This document shows, one piece after another, positions 1 through 7,620 of a DNA stretch of 64,000 nucleotides. This stretch comes from UBA1413 sp964650525. Lineage in GTDB: Bacteria; Bacteroidota; Bacteroidia; Bacteroidales; Prolixibacteraceae. Location of the stretch: the NCBI GenBank assembly GCA_964650525.1, contig CAZYUA010000021.1, positions 1 through 64,000 on the forward strand, in the 5' to 3' direction. The position numbers and the translations under genes are program-made. Position 1 is the stretch's first letter; each line of letters opens with the position of its first letter. Under the pieces are notes generated by a model, which saw only the letters and a list, made by a program, of their open reading frames with translations, had not been told where the DNA came from and did not search any database.

Positions 1-26
1 CAATTAAATGTTGATTATCAACAAAT

Positions 27-54
27 TAAAAAGGCTGCCCTTTTGAGACAGCCT
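27..54 (-). terminator. Rho-independent terminator after frr
   Basis: The minus strand shows a hairpin with arms AGGCTG (49-54) and CAGCCT (32-37, read on the other strand), followed by a run of T (27-31). It lies about 47 bases after the frr stop codon and would end the pyrH-frr transcript. Confidence 0.7.
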
Positions 55-100
55 CCTCAAAGCCATGAAAACAAGTAAACAATGTTCAGAAAACAAAAAC

Positions 101-670
101 CTATATCGTTAAAATATCTTTTTCTTTTGCTGCTACTAAAATATCGATTTTTTTTACATAATCACCGGTAAATTTTTGGACAATATCTTCGGCTTCCCCT
201 TCCATATCTTCAGCCAAACCGTGTTTCAGCAGTTTTTTAAGATTCTCGTTGCTATCCTTTCTGGCTGCCCGGATACTGATTTTAGCGTTTTCTCCCTCCT
301 TATAAGCTTGTTTCACAAGGGATTTCCTTCTCTCTTCGGTCAGGGGGGGAATGTTGATCCGGATCACCTCTCCGTTGTTGTCGGGATTGAAGCCCAGGTT
401 GGCTGCCATGATGGCTTTTTCGATCACAGGGATCATTTTTTTCTCCCAGGGCTGTATGGCGATGGTGCGCGGGTCGGGAGTGCTGATGTTGGAAACCTGG
501 GTTAAAGGGACCTGGCTTCCATAGTATTCAACCGTTACGGCATCAACCATGGCAGGATTGGATTTGCCGGCACGGATATGGAGCAGTTCTTTTTCGAGAT
601 GGGCAAGGGTGCTATCCATCTTTTCCTTACAGACATCCAGAATAAATTGGGCTTCCTCGTGCGTAATCAT
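101..670 (-). CDS. frr: Ribosome recycling factor
   Basis: The 189-residue product is a full-length ribosome recycling factor, the cytoplasmic protein that with EF-G splits the post-termination 70S ribosome. Family features visible are the early LEKELLHIRAGKSNPAMVD segment, the central INIPPLTEERRKSLVKQA helix and the lysine-rich C-terminus. The reading frame stays open for 24 codons further upstream, but that part is hydrophobic and unlike the family, so the ATG at 670 (MITHEEAQ) was chosen. The gene follows pyrH on the same strand with a 72-base gap that contains a plausible promoter of its own. A terminator follows the stop codon. Confidence 0.96.
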   Translation of the reverse strand: MITHEEAQFILDVCKEKMDSTLAHLEKELLHIRAGKSNPAMVDAVTVEYYGSQVPLTQVSNISTPDPRTIAIQPWEKKMIPVIEKAIMAANLGFNPDNNGEVIRINIPPLTEERRKSLVKQAYKEGENAKISIRAARKDSNENLKKLLKHGLAEDMEGEAEDIVQKFTGDYVKKIDILVAAKEKDILTI

Positions 671-713
671 GGTCAAATTCCACTTAATAAAGACAAAAAT
701 AAAAAAAAGTTTA

Positions 714-742
714 CAAAAGTAATAAGCCGGGGATGGAAACAA
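714..742 (-). promoter_or_regulatory. Possible frr promoter
   Basis: The minus strand carries TACTTTTG (714-721), fitting the Bacteroidota -7 consensus TAnnTTTG. A TTG lies 18 bases upstream (740-742), overlapping the pyrH stop codon. The element is 44 bases before the frr start codon. It may supplement read-through from pyrH. Confidence 0.45.
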
Positions 743-1453
743 TCAAGGGGTAACAAGGGTGCCTGTTTTTTCGCCGTTGATTACTTTCAGGAGGGTTCCT
801 TTGACATCCATGTTAAAGACGATGACGGGCAAATTGTTATCGCGGCAGAGGGTAGCAGCGGTCAGGTCCATGACTTTCAAGCCTTTGCGATAGATTTCAT
901 CAAAGGTAACAGAATCGTACAGGAGAGCTCCGGGCTCTTTTTCCGGGTCGGCCGTAAAGACGCCATCCACGCGGGTACCTTTGAGCATGGCATCGGCTCC
1001 AATTTCGACCGCGCGCAGGGCAGCCGCAGTATCGGTAGTGAAGAAAGGGTTTCCGGTACCTCCAGCGATGATAATGGCAAATCCCTCATCCAAAGCCTCA
1101 ACAGCCTTATCGCGCGAATAGAATTCACCTACCGGTTCCATACGGATGGAGGTAAACACCCGGGCTCTGACACCGGCCGATAAAAGAGCGGACTGAAGAG
1201 CCAGACTATTGATCACGGTGGCGAGCATGCCCATATGGTCTCCCTTTATCCGGTCTATACCCTGCTGGCTACCGCTTACGCCCCTGAAGATATTACCTCC
1301 CCCTATTACGATGCCAACCTGGACTCCCTTTTGGATCACCGCGGCAATTTCCCCGGCATAATCTTCCAGTCTGGCCGGATCGATGCCATGGGCCAGAGAC
1401 CCCATCAGGGACTCCCCGCTAAGTTTCAATAATATGCGTGAAAATCGGGTCAT
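743..1453 (-). CDS. pyrH: Uridylate kinase
   Basis: This 236-residue enzyme phosphorylates UMP to UDP with ATP in cytoplasmic pyrimidine synthesis. It belongs to the bacterial UMP kinase group of the amino-acid-kinase fold. Visible signatures are the N-terminal LLKLSGESLMG, the glycine-rich VGIVIGGGNIFRG segment, GDHMGMLATVINSLAL, the FTSIRMEP segment and the nucleotide-binding AGGTGNPFFTTDTAA region. Length matches the family. It lies between tsf and frr, a conserved arrangement, but a terminator and a -7 element upstream suggest its own transcript. Confidence 0.97.
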   Translation of the reverse strand: MTRFSRILLKLSGESLMGSLAHGIDPARLEDYAGEIAAVIQKGVQVGIVIGGGNIFRGVSGSQQGIDRIKGDHMGMLATVINSLALQSALLSAGVRARVFTSIRMEPVGEFYSRDKAVEALDEGFAIIIAGGTGNPFFTTDTAAALRAVEIGADAMLKGTRVDGVFTADPEKEPGALLYDSVTFDEIYRKGLKVMDLTAATLCRDNNLPVIVFNMDVKGTLLKVINGEKTGTLVTP

Positions 1454-1472
1454 GTGACATGCAAATTTGTAC

Positions 1473-1480
1473 CAAAGATA
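1473..1480 (-). promoter_or_regulatory. Possible pyrH promoter (-7 element)
   Basis: The minus strand reads TATCTTTG, matching TAnnTTTG, 20 bases before the pyrH start codon. The best TTTG upstream (1497-1500) is only 16 bases away, shorter than the usual 19, and touches the tsf terminator. Confidence 0.4.
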
Positions 1481-1498
1481 AGATCATTTCCTGCAACA

Positions 1499-1532
1499 AA
1501 AAAGAGGCCATCTATTTTAGACAGCCTCCGGT
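1499..1532 (-). terminator. Rho-independent terminator after tsf
   Basis: Arms GAGGC (1504-1508) and GCCTC (1524-1528), extended by TCTA/TAGA, form a hairpin. On the minus strand a run of six T follows. It sits 21 bases beyond the tsf stop codon. Confidence 0.7.
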
Positions 1533-1553
1533 ATATTTGTTCTGACCTGCTGG

Positions 1554-2381
1554 TCAGGATTCGAGCGCATATCGTTCGAAACCACTCACGGTCAGTGATT
1601 TATCGTACGAAGCCAGGTATTCCTTCACGGTAATTTTCCCCTCTTTGATAAATGCCTGTTCCAGGAGTGTGGATTCCTGAAACCATTTTTGAAGGGCTCC
1701 CTGGGCAATTTTGTCGAGCATGGCTTCAGGTTTTCCTTCGAGTCTGAACTTTTCGCGTGCTATTTCAAGCTCTTTTTCAATGGTATCCTGAGGCACAGAT
1801 TCGCGGTTAACGGCAACCGGATTCATGGCGGCAACCTGCATGGCAATATCCTTTCCCAGCTGGTGTTCCACTTCCTGTTTATTGAAACCCACCAGGGAGG
1901 CCAGTCTGTTTCCAGGATGGACATAGGGGACGACATGAGCCGCATGAATGATACTGTAAAAGGAGAGTTCCAGTTTTTCTCCGATAACGCCGATCTGTTC
2001 GATCACCTGGGCGCCAATGGTGCGGCCGTCCAGAACGATTTCCTTCAGTTCTTCGAGGCTGGCCGGATGGTTGTCCAGGGCGGCATCGAGGATCTGGGCC
2101 GTAAAGGCAATGAATTTTTCATTCTCGGCAACAAAATCGGTTTCACAATTCAAAACGACGATAGCGCCTGATTTATGGTCACCCGTGACCTTTGCCAGGA
2201 CCACGCCTTCGGTGGCCAGACGGTCGGCCCTTTTGCTGGCGACCAGTTTGCCTCTCTCCCGGATAATTTCAACCGCCCGGTCGAAATCACCATCTGATTC
2301 GGCCAGTGCATTTTTGCAGTCCATCATGCCTGCCCCTGTTACTTTACGCAGTTTTACTATATCTGCAGTGGTAAATGACAT
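1554..2381 (-). CDS. tsf: Elongation factor Ts
   Basis: The 275-residue product is EF-Ts, the nucleotide exchange factor that regenerates EF-Tu-GTP. The N-terminal UBA-like domain starts TADIVKLRKVTGAGMMDCKN, followed by the diagnostic ALAESDGDFDRAVEIIRERG. The core repeats contain VLNCETDFVAENEKF and, near the C-terminus, LLEQAFIKEGKITVKEYL. It lies 42 bases downstream of rpsB on the same strand, the usual rpsB-tsf operon, and a hairpin terminator follows. Confidence 0.97.
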   Translation of the reverse strand: MSFTTADIVKLRKVTGAGMMDCKNALAESDGDFDRAVEIIRERGKLVASKRADRLATEGVVLAKVTGDHKSGAIVVLNCETDFVAENEKFIAFTAQILDAALDNHPASLEELKEIVLDGRTIGAQVIEQIGVIGEKLELSFYSIIHAAHVVPYVHPGNRLASLVGFNKQEVEHQLGKDIAMQVAAMNPVAVNRESVPQDTIEKELEIAREKFRLEGKPEAMLDKIAQGALQKWFQESTLLEQAFIKEGKITVKEYLASYDKSLTVSGFERYALES

Positions 2382-2423
2382 ACGTAGATTTTTAAAATTG
2401 ATTGACTCCCTATTACAGGATGG

Positions 2424-3365
2424 TTATTTTTCTTCTTCTTCGTGAAGATCCTCCTCTGTATCCAAATCCTCATCTTCCTCCTCTTCTTCACCCGGGAATT
2501 CCTCCTCATCGGGGATGTCCAGTTCGTCGGGTATTTCGAATTCCACCGGGATTTCTACGTCGGCCTCCTCGTTGAGGATCTCCATTTTCTTTACCGTTTT
2601 GCGGGTACGCCGGGTTCTCCTGGGCATTTCGTCCTCTTCGCTTTCAACCTGATCGAAATCTTCCTTATCCCGCTCATTTCTTCTTTCCTGAAGACCTTCG
2701 CGGATCGCATCCACCATAACGCCCGTGATAAGCTGAATGGATTGGGAAGCATCATCGTTGGCCGGAATGACAAAATCGATACCGTTGGGGTCAGAATTGG
2801 TATCAACGATTCCAAATACCGGTATTCCCAGCCGCTGTGCTTCGCGAACAGCGATTTTCTCCTTCATCACGTCTATGATGAAAAGGGCAGAGGGCAGGCG
2901 GGTCAGATCTTCGATGCTCCCGAGCACTTTTTCAAGTTTGACACGCTGCCGTGTAATCTGCAGCTTTTCGCGTTTGGAAAGTTTATCCCAACTGGACTCT
3001 TTGGTCATCTTGTCTATGGAGACCATCTTCTTTACAGCTTTCCGGATGGTCGGGAAATTGGTAAGCATACCACCTGGCCACCGTTCGGTTACATAGGGCA
3101 TCTTTACCGAGGAAACCAGTTCGGAAACAATATCCTTAGCCTGCTTTTTGGTGGCCACAAACAGCACTTTTCTGCCCGACCGGGCGATCTGTTTGATAGC
3201 TGAAGCGGCTTCATCAATCTTTACGACGGTTTTTTGAAGATCAATAATGTGAATCCCGTTTTTTTCCATAAAAATATATGGCTGCATGTTGGGGTTCCAT
3301 TTGCGTTTTAGATGGCCGAAGTGTGCTCCGGCATCCAGTAATTGCTGAAAGTCTGTTCTTGGCAT
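2424..3365 (-). CDS. rpsB: 30S ribosomal protein S2 with long acidic C-terminal tail
   Basis: S2 binds the 30S subunit near the platform and is needed for S1 binding. The first 230 or so residues are a normal S2 (MPRTDFQQLLDAGAHFGHL, then HIIDLQKTV, VLFVATKKQA, RWPGGMLTNF, PVFGIVDTNSDP). About 80 further residues follow: a basic patch (MPRRTRRTRKTVKK) and then a run made almost entirely of Glu and Asp. The total of 313 residues compares with about 240-260 in most bacteria. The frame continues 24 codons upstream of the chosen ATG at 3365, without family similarity. Confidence 0.96.
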   Translation of the reverse strand: MPRTDFQQLLDAGAHFGHLKRKWNPNMQPYIFMEKNGIHIIDLQKTVVKIDEAASAIKQIARSGRKVLFVATKKQAKDIVSELVSSVKMPYVTERWPGGMLTNFPTIRKAVKKMVSIDKMTKESSWDKLSKREKLQITRQRVKLEKVLGSIEDLTRLPSALFIIDVMKEKIAVREAQRLGIPVFGIVDTNSDPNGIDFVIPANDDASQSIQLITGVMVDAIREGLQERRNERDKEDFDQVESEEDEMPRRTRRTRKTVKKMEILNEEADVEIPVEFEIPDELDIPDEEEFPGEEEEEDEDLDTEEDLHEEEEK

Positions 3366-3461
3366 CTGTTTACTTTTTTTATTTAATCCTGCGTAAAAGC
3401 AACCATTGAGTAGTTCTGCGCAAAGCAAAAGTCTCAACAGTTTTAGATCCGTAATACACTA

Positions 3462-3848
3462 TTATCGTTTAGAGAACTGGAATCGTTTCCTGGCTTTGGG
3501 TCTTCCCGGCTTTTTGCGTTCCACTTCGCGGGGATCCCTGGTAACAAAACCGGCTTGTTTCAGCTTAGGACGGCTTTCCGGATCCATTTCAATGAGGGCC
3601 CGGGTAATCGCCAGACGCACAGCCTCTGCCTGTCCAGAAAAGCCTCCTCCGTCGAGGTTGACCTTGATATCGTAATTCCCTTCAACGCCCATAAGAGCAA
3701 GCGGCTGTTTCACAACATATTGCAGTATCTCGGTCGAAAAGTACTCTTTCATTTCACGGCCATTGATGACGATTTTCCCGGTACCGGGGCTGAAATACGC
3801 CCTGGCAATGGCTGATTTCCGGCGACCGACAGTATTTACTGATTCCAT
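3462..3848 (-). CDS. rpsI: 30S ribosomal protein S9
   Basis: The 128-residue product is S9, which contacts tRNA in the 30S P site through its basic C-terminus. Seen in the sequence are NTVGRRKSAIARAYFSPGTG at the start, the conserved GGGFSGQAEAVRLAITRAL core and the basic tail ending RKRFQFSKR. It begins 5 bases after the rplM stop codon and so belongs to the classical rplM-rpsI operon. The 96 bases between its stop and the rpsB start show no clear terminator, so read-through into rpsB-tsf is possible. Confidence 0.97.
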   Translation of the reverse strand: MESVNTVGRRKSAIARAYFSPGTGKIVINGREMKEYFSTEILQYVVKQPLALMGVEGNYDIKVNLDGGGFSGQAEAVRLAITRALIEMDPESRPKLKQAGFVTRDPREVERKKPGRPKARKRFQFSKR

Positions 3849-3853
3849 AGAGA

Positions 3854-4309
3854 TTATTTAATGGTATTTAAATCAATTGCGACGGGTTTCTGGGCTTTAT
3901 AGGGATGTTCCGGCCCGATCACCACTTTCAGGTTGTGGAAAAGGCTTCTTCCCAGCCGGTTCTTGGGTAACATGCCTTTTACAGCCATTTCCACCAGCCG
4001 TTCGGGATATTTGACCAGTACATCTTTAGGGGTTTGCCGGTACTGGCCTCCCGGGTAACCTGAATGCCTGACATACTCTTTATCCTGCATCTTGTTGCCC
4101 GTTAGGCTAACCTTTTCCGCATTCACTACAATTACATTGTCGCCACAGTCCACATGGGGAGTGTAATTGGGTTTATGCTTCCCCCGGATGATCCGGGCTA
4201 TTACGCTGGCCAACCTTCCGAGAATCTGGCCCTCGGCATCAATCACTACCCACTTCTTGTCAACAGTAGCCTTGTTTGCCGAAATTGTCTTGTAACTTAA
4301 CGTATCCAC
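3854..4309 (-). CDS. rplM: 50S ribosomal protein L13
   Basis: L13 is an early-assembly protein of the large subunit. The 151-residue sequence shows DAEGQILGRLASVIARIIRG, HVDCGDNVIVVNAEKV and MLPKNRLGRSLFHNLKV, all family hallmarks. The start codon is GTG (4307-4309): the N-terminus MDTLSYKTISANK matches the usual Bacteroidota start. It is first in the rplM-rpsI operon and is preceded by a leader of about 130 bases behind a near-perfect promoter, which suggests leader-based autoregulation. Confidence 0.97.
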   Translation of the reverse strand: MDTLSYKTISANKATVDKKWVVIDAEGQILGRLASVIARIIRGKHKPNYTPHVDCGDNVIVVNAEKVSLTGNKMQDKEYVRHSGYPGGQYRQTPKDVLVKYPERLVEMAVKGMLPKNRLGRSLFHNLKVVIGPEHPYKAQKPVAIDLNTIK

Positions 4310-4450
4310 TTGTCTCTGTTTAAATATCTTTCTGTTTCCCTTACCATTCCCCGTTGTTAGCCTAAACAGCCATCAACAGAAGATGATTTATCGTATAATA
4401 AAGAATATCAGTAAATTATATAAATAATCCAATCTTTCTTTATCGGACTG
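4310..4450 (-). promoter_or_regulatory. rplM 5' leader, candidate ribosomal-protein leader RNA
   Basis: No gene was found between the rplM start and the promoter at 4451-4482. The deduced untranslated leader is about 130 bases, far longer than the 10-40 bases seen elsewhere in the window. Structured L13 leaders are, from memory, described in Bacteroidia. I did not fold this one, so assignment to that class is inference. The remaining bases 4483-4605 show nothing else recognisable. Confidence 0.4.
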
Positions 4451-4482
4451 CAAAAGTATTTTCTTTTTTCAGAATTGCAAAG
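4451..4482 (-). promoter_or_regulatory. Promoter of the rplM-rpsI operon
   Basis: On the minus strand TTTG (4479-4482) is followed, about 19-20 bases later, by TACTTTTG (4451-4458). This fits the Bacteroidota vegetative consensus TTTG-N19-TAnnTTTG closely. It implies a leader of roughly 130 bases before the rplM start. Confidence 0.7.
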
Positions 4483-4605
4483 AATAAGCCCTAAAAAAAT
4501 CAATTCAACAAGGAATCCTGCCTCTCAGATAAGGTACCGGTTCGTTTGCCAACGCAGATCACGCAAAAACATGCCCCTCTCACTGGCAGAATGTTTGATT
4601 TTCCT

Positions 4606-4613
4606 TATTTTTG
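4606..4613 (+). promoter_or_regulatory. Possible ftsX promoter (-7 element)
   Basis: TATTTTTG matches TAnnTTTG and lies 23 bases before the ftsX start codon. No convincing TTG is present 19-21 bases upstream, so the call rests on the -7 element and its position. Confidence 0.4.
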
Positions 4614-4636
4614 CCAAACATCCAGGCTCCTGAAAA

Positions 4637-5515
4637 ATGACGAAGAGTAAACCCAAGAAGCTGAAAAAAAGAATTCTCACCTCCTATGTAACTTCCACTG
4701 TCAGCATTACTCTGGTGCTGTTTCTCCTGGGACTTCTGGTGCTCATTCTGCTCAATGCGGGGCGAGTCACCGATTACGTCCGCGAAAAAATCGGATTCAC
4801 TCTGGTTCTGCAGGATGAGCTGAAGGAGACAGAAATTATGCATTTTCAAACCCTTCTCGACAGTTTACCCTCTGTCAAATCGCTCCATTACATCGATAAG
4901 GAAACCGCTGCCAGGGAACTCCGGGAGGAACTGGGGGAGGATTTTACCGGGTTTTTAGGATACAACCCCTTGCTCTCTTCCATTGAAGTAAAGTTCCATG
5001 CGCCTTATACACAGCACGACAGCCTGGTGGTTCTGGAAAAAATGTTGCGGAAGTATCCACAGGTCAAAGAGGTGTTTTTCCAGCGCAACCTGGTTTCGGT
5101 AATCAATCAAAATGTCAGAAAAATCAGCATTTTTCTGCTGATATTCAGCGCTTTGATGGTTTTCATCTTTACTGTTCTCATCAACAATACGATCCGGATT
5201 TCGGTTTATTCCCAGCGGTTTGTCATCAACAACATGCTCTTGGTGGGTGCCACACGTTCTTTTATCCGGCGGCCTTTTATCCGTAAGAGTATTTTGTTCG
5301 GCATTTATGGCGCCCTCCTGTCAGGATTATTCCTGGCCATTCTGATGGTCACCTATAAAAAAGAGATCAGCGGAGCAATCGACAGAACCGACCTTGTCAT
5401 CCTCGGGATTGTCTTCCTGGCGGTATTGGGCATGGGGATCCTTTTATCATGGGCCTCCACCCACCTTGCAGTGAACCGGTATCTGAAGATGCGATTCGAT
5501 GACCTGTTTTACTGA
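4637..5515 (+). CDS. ftsX: Cell division protein FtsX
   Basis: FtsX is the membrane half of the FtsEX complex, which activates peptidoglycan hydrolases at the septum. The 292-residue product has one membrane segment near residues 20-45, an extracytoplasmic domain (about 50-165) and three membrane segments in the C-terminal half, the standard FtsX topology. Motifs such as YIDKETAARELREELGEDF and the NNTIRISVYSQRF segment after the second helix fit the family. No ftsE is in the window, which is common in this phylum. It starts the plus-strand run ftsX-DUF3098-uppP-truB-queA. Confidence 0.92.
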   Translation: MTKSKPKKLKKRILTSYVTSTVSITLVLFLLGLLVLILLNAGRVTDYVREKIGFTLVLQDELKETEIMHFQTLLDSLPSVKSLHYIDKETAARELREELGEDFTGFLGYNPLLSSIEVKFHAPYTQHDSLVVLEKMLRKYPQVKEVFFQRNLVSVINQNVRKISIFLLIFSALMVFIFTVLINNTIRISVYSQRFVINNMLLVGATRSFIRRPFIRKSILFGIYGALLSGLFLAILMVTYKKEISGAIDRTDLVILGIVFLAVLGMGILLSWASTHLAVNRYLKMRFDDLFY

Positions 5516-5579
5516 TATCCGAAGATGCTTTTCATGTTCCTAATTTATTCCCAATCTCCCGTTCAACGGTTTTTATCCC

Positions 5580-5587
5580 TATCTTTG
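5580..5587 (+). promoter_or_regulatory. Possible promoter of the DUF3098 gene (-7 element)
   Basis: TATCTTTG matches TAnnTTTG, 20 bases before the start codon at 5608. It could drive the small membrane protein, uppP and truB. Confidence 0.45.
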
Positions 5588-5607
5588 AGGGCTAATTTCA
5601 ACTAAAG

Positions 5608-5856
5608 ATGGAAAAAAAGGAATCAAAAATAAAAGATAATCCCGGTTTTGCCTTAGGGCCTGAGAATTACAAACTCATGGCGATAGGCTTTATTATCATC
5701 ATTTTGGGTTTTATCCTTATGGTGGGCGGAGGCAGTGACGATCCGAACGTTTTCAATGAAGATATTTTCAGTTTCAGGAGGATTACCCTTTCTCCTCTGA
5801 TTCTTTTAGCGGGTTTCGTATTTGAGATTTATGCCATCATGAAAAAACCCGGGTAG
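5608..5856 (+). CDS. Small DUF3098-family membrane protein
   Basis: This 82-residue protein has a polar N-terminus (MEKKESKIKDNPGFALGPEN) and two hydrophobic segments (about 23-41 and 61-76) separated by a stretch holding GGGSDDPNVFNEDIFSFRR. That layout and the NYKLMAIGF segment match the Bacteroidota DUF3098 proteins encoded between ftsX and uppP. No biochemical role is known to me. The conserved position next to ftsX and uppP suggests a link to cell-envelope synthesis, which is inference. The uppP start follows 20 bases later. Confidence 0.85.
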   Translation: MEKKESKIKDNPGFALGPENYKLMAIGFIIIILGFILMVGGGSDDPNVFNEDIFSFRRITLSPLILLAGFVFEIYAIMKKPG

Positions 5857-5876
5857 AATCGCTCACAATTTCTTAT

Positions 5877-6662
5877 ATGTCTGTATTTCAGGCTCTTTTA
5901 TTGGGGATGCTTCAAGGATTGACGGAATTCCTGCCGGTTAGTTCGAGTGGTCATCTTGAGGCAGGCAATCATTTCCTTCATATTGCGGGTACCGGGAACC
6001 TTACTTTTGCCCTGACTGTGCATACGGCAACCGTTCTGAGTACCCTGATGGTTTTCAGGAAGGATATCAAAGAGCTGATCGGGACCGGAGTAACCCTGCC
6101 CCTGAATAACGATTCTTACTATTTGCTGAAGCTTTTGTTATCTGCCCTGCCGGTGGCTGTCGTGGGTTTGTTTTTCATCGATAAAGTGGAATCGCTGTTC
6201 ACCGGAAACCTGCAGCTGGTTGGGGGAGCGCTCTTAGCGACAGCTGCCTTACTGTCTCTTGCCTCCATCTGCAGGGGAAAACAGAAAAAAAAGATCGGAT
6301 GGACCGACAGCATGCTCATGGGGTTGGCACAGGCAATAGCAGTGATTCCAGGGTTATCCCGCAGCGGAATTACCATTTCCACCGGCCTTATGTTGGGTAA
6401 CGACCGGAAAGAAACCGCCCGGTTTTCGTTTCTGATGGTTTTATTGCCCATCCTGGGTGCTGCCACCCTTGATGTTCTGGGCGGGCACCTTACCCGGGAA
6501 CCGGGACCGGGAGTCATTGCTCTGATAACCGGATTTGCCGCTGCATTTATCTCCGGGTGGTTTGCCTGCCGATGGATGATTTCTATTGTGTCGAAGGGAA
6601 AGCTTATCTATTTTGCTATTTATTGCCTGGTTTTAGGGTTGTTTATCCTCTTTTTTGCCTGA
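5877..6662 (+). CDS. uppP: Undecaprenyl-diphosphatase
   Basis: UppP (BacA) is an inner-membrane phosphatase that converts undecaprenyl diphosphate to the monophosphate, recycling the lipid carrier for peptidoglycan and surface polymers. The 261-residue protein is almost entirely hydrophobic and holds both family motifs: GLTEFLPVSSSGH near residue 15 and IPGLSRSGITISTGL near residue 159. Overproduction in other bacteria gives bacitracin resistance. Starts 20 bases after the DUF3098 gene; truB follows 39 bases later. Confidence 0.96.
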   Translation: MSVFQALLLGMLQGLTEFLPVSSSGHLEAGNHFLHIAGTGNLTFALTVHTATVLSTLMVFRKDIKELIGTGVTLPLNNDSYYLLKLLLSALPVAVVGLFFIDKVESLFTGNLQLVGGALLATAALLSLASICRGKQKKKIGWTDSMLMGLAQAIAVIPGLSRSGITISTGLMLGNDRKETARFSFLMVLLPILGAATLDVLGGHLTREPGPGVIALITGFAAAFISGWFACRWMISIVSKGKLIYFAIYCLVLGLFILFFA

Positions 6663-6701
6663 GCACCCGGAAATTGACATTAAAAGTTTTATTTGCTTAT
6701 C

Positions 6702-7445
6702 ATGCCAGACCGATCGTACGATTTTATCGAAGGGGAAGTGTTGTTGTTTGACAAACCCTATGGGTGGACCTCCTTTGATCTGGTGGGAAAAGTCCGGAAC
6801 TTTCTGACCCGTGAGCTCGGGATAAAAAAGCTGAAAGTTGGCCATGCCGGCACCTTGGATCCTCTGGCTACCGGTTTGATGATTCTGTGCACAGGAAAGG
6901 CAACGCGGCAGATAGACCAATTCCAGGCCCAGGAGAAGGAGTACCTGGCCACCCTGAAACTGGGGGCCACAACTCCCTCATTTGACAAGGAGACACCTGA
7001 AAATGAAATTTTCGCCTGTGAACATATTACCAAACCGTTTCTTGAGGAAGTTATAAAGAAATTCCTTGGCCATCAGGAGCAAATTCCTTCCTCCTTTTCG
7101 GCTATCAAGATTCGGGGCAAACGAGCTTATCAGAAAGCACGCCAGGGCATCGACCCCGGATTGAGCCCCAAGCCTGTATTCATCAGGGAAATCGAGTTGC
7201 TGTCGTTCGATTTGCCGGTTGCCTGCATCCGGGTTGTTTGCAGCAAAGGGACCTATATCAGGGCACTGGCGAGGGATTTAGGTACCAGCCTGGGTTCGGG
7301 AGCTTACTTAACCTCCCTGCGGCGTACCCGCAACGGGATGTACACCCTGGACCAGGCGTTCACCTTCGAGACCTTCCGTGACCATGTCGGTAAACGGGGA
7401 ACAGGGCTTGAAGAAATTATTATTGAAACCCGGGAACAGATCTGA
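6702..7445 (+). CDS. truB: tRNA pseudouridine(55) synthase
   Basis: TruB makes pseudouridine-55 in the T loop of tRNAs. The 247-residue product has the family core VGHAGTLDPLATGLM with the catalytic aspartate (residue 53 from the chosen start), then IPSSFSAIKIRGKRAY and CSKGTYIRALARDLG. An in-frame TTG at 6693 would add three residues, but the ATG at 6702 is preferred. It belongs to the ftsX-to-queA run. Confidence 0.96.
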   Translation: MPDRSYDFIEGEVLLFDKPYGWTSFDLVGKVRNFLTRELGIKKLKVGHAGTLDPLATGLMILCTGKATRQIDQFQAQEKEYLATLKLGATTPSFDKETPENEIFACEHITKPFLEEVIKKFLGHQEQIPSSFSAIKIRGKRAYQKARQGIDPGLSPKPVFIREIELLSFDLPVACIRVVCSKGTYIRALARDLGTSLGSGAYLTSLRRTRNGMYTLDQAFTFETFRDHVGKRGTGLEEIIIETREQI

Positions 7446-7620
7446 ACGTATGACACGAGCATGAACCATCAAAAAAACATCCGTGCTGGCGTTCGGGCCT
7501 TAATGAAAAAAAACTGGAAGGACACGAGGACAGGGTCGTTCATGTGTTGGCTTTCAAAAACTGTAACATCTGACCCAACATTGGTCTTTACACGATATCC
7601 ATAATAAAAAAGGGGGAAAT

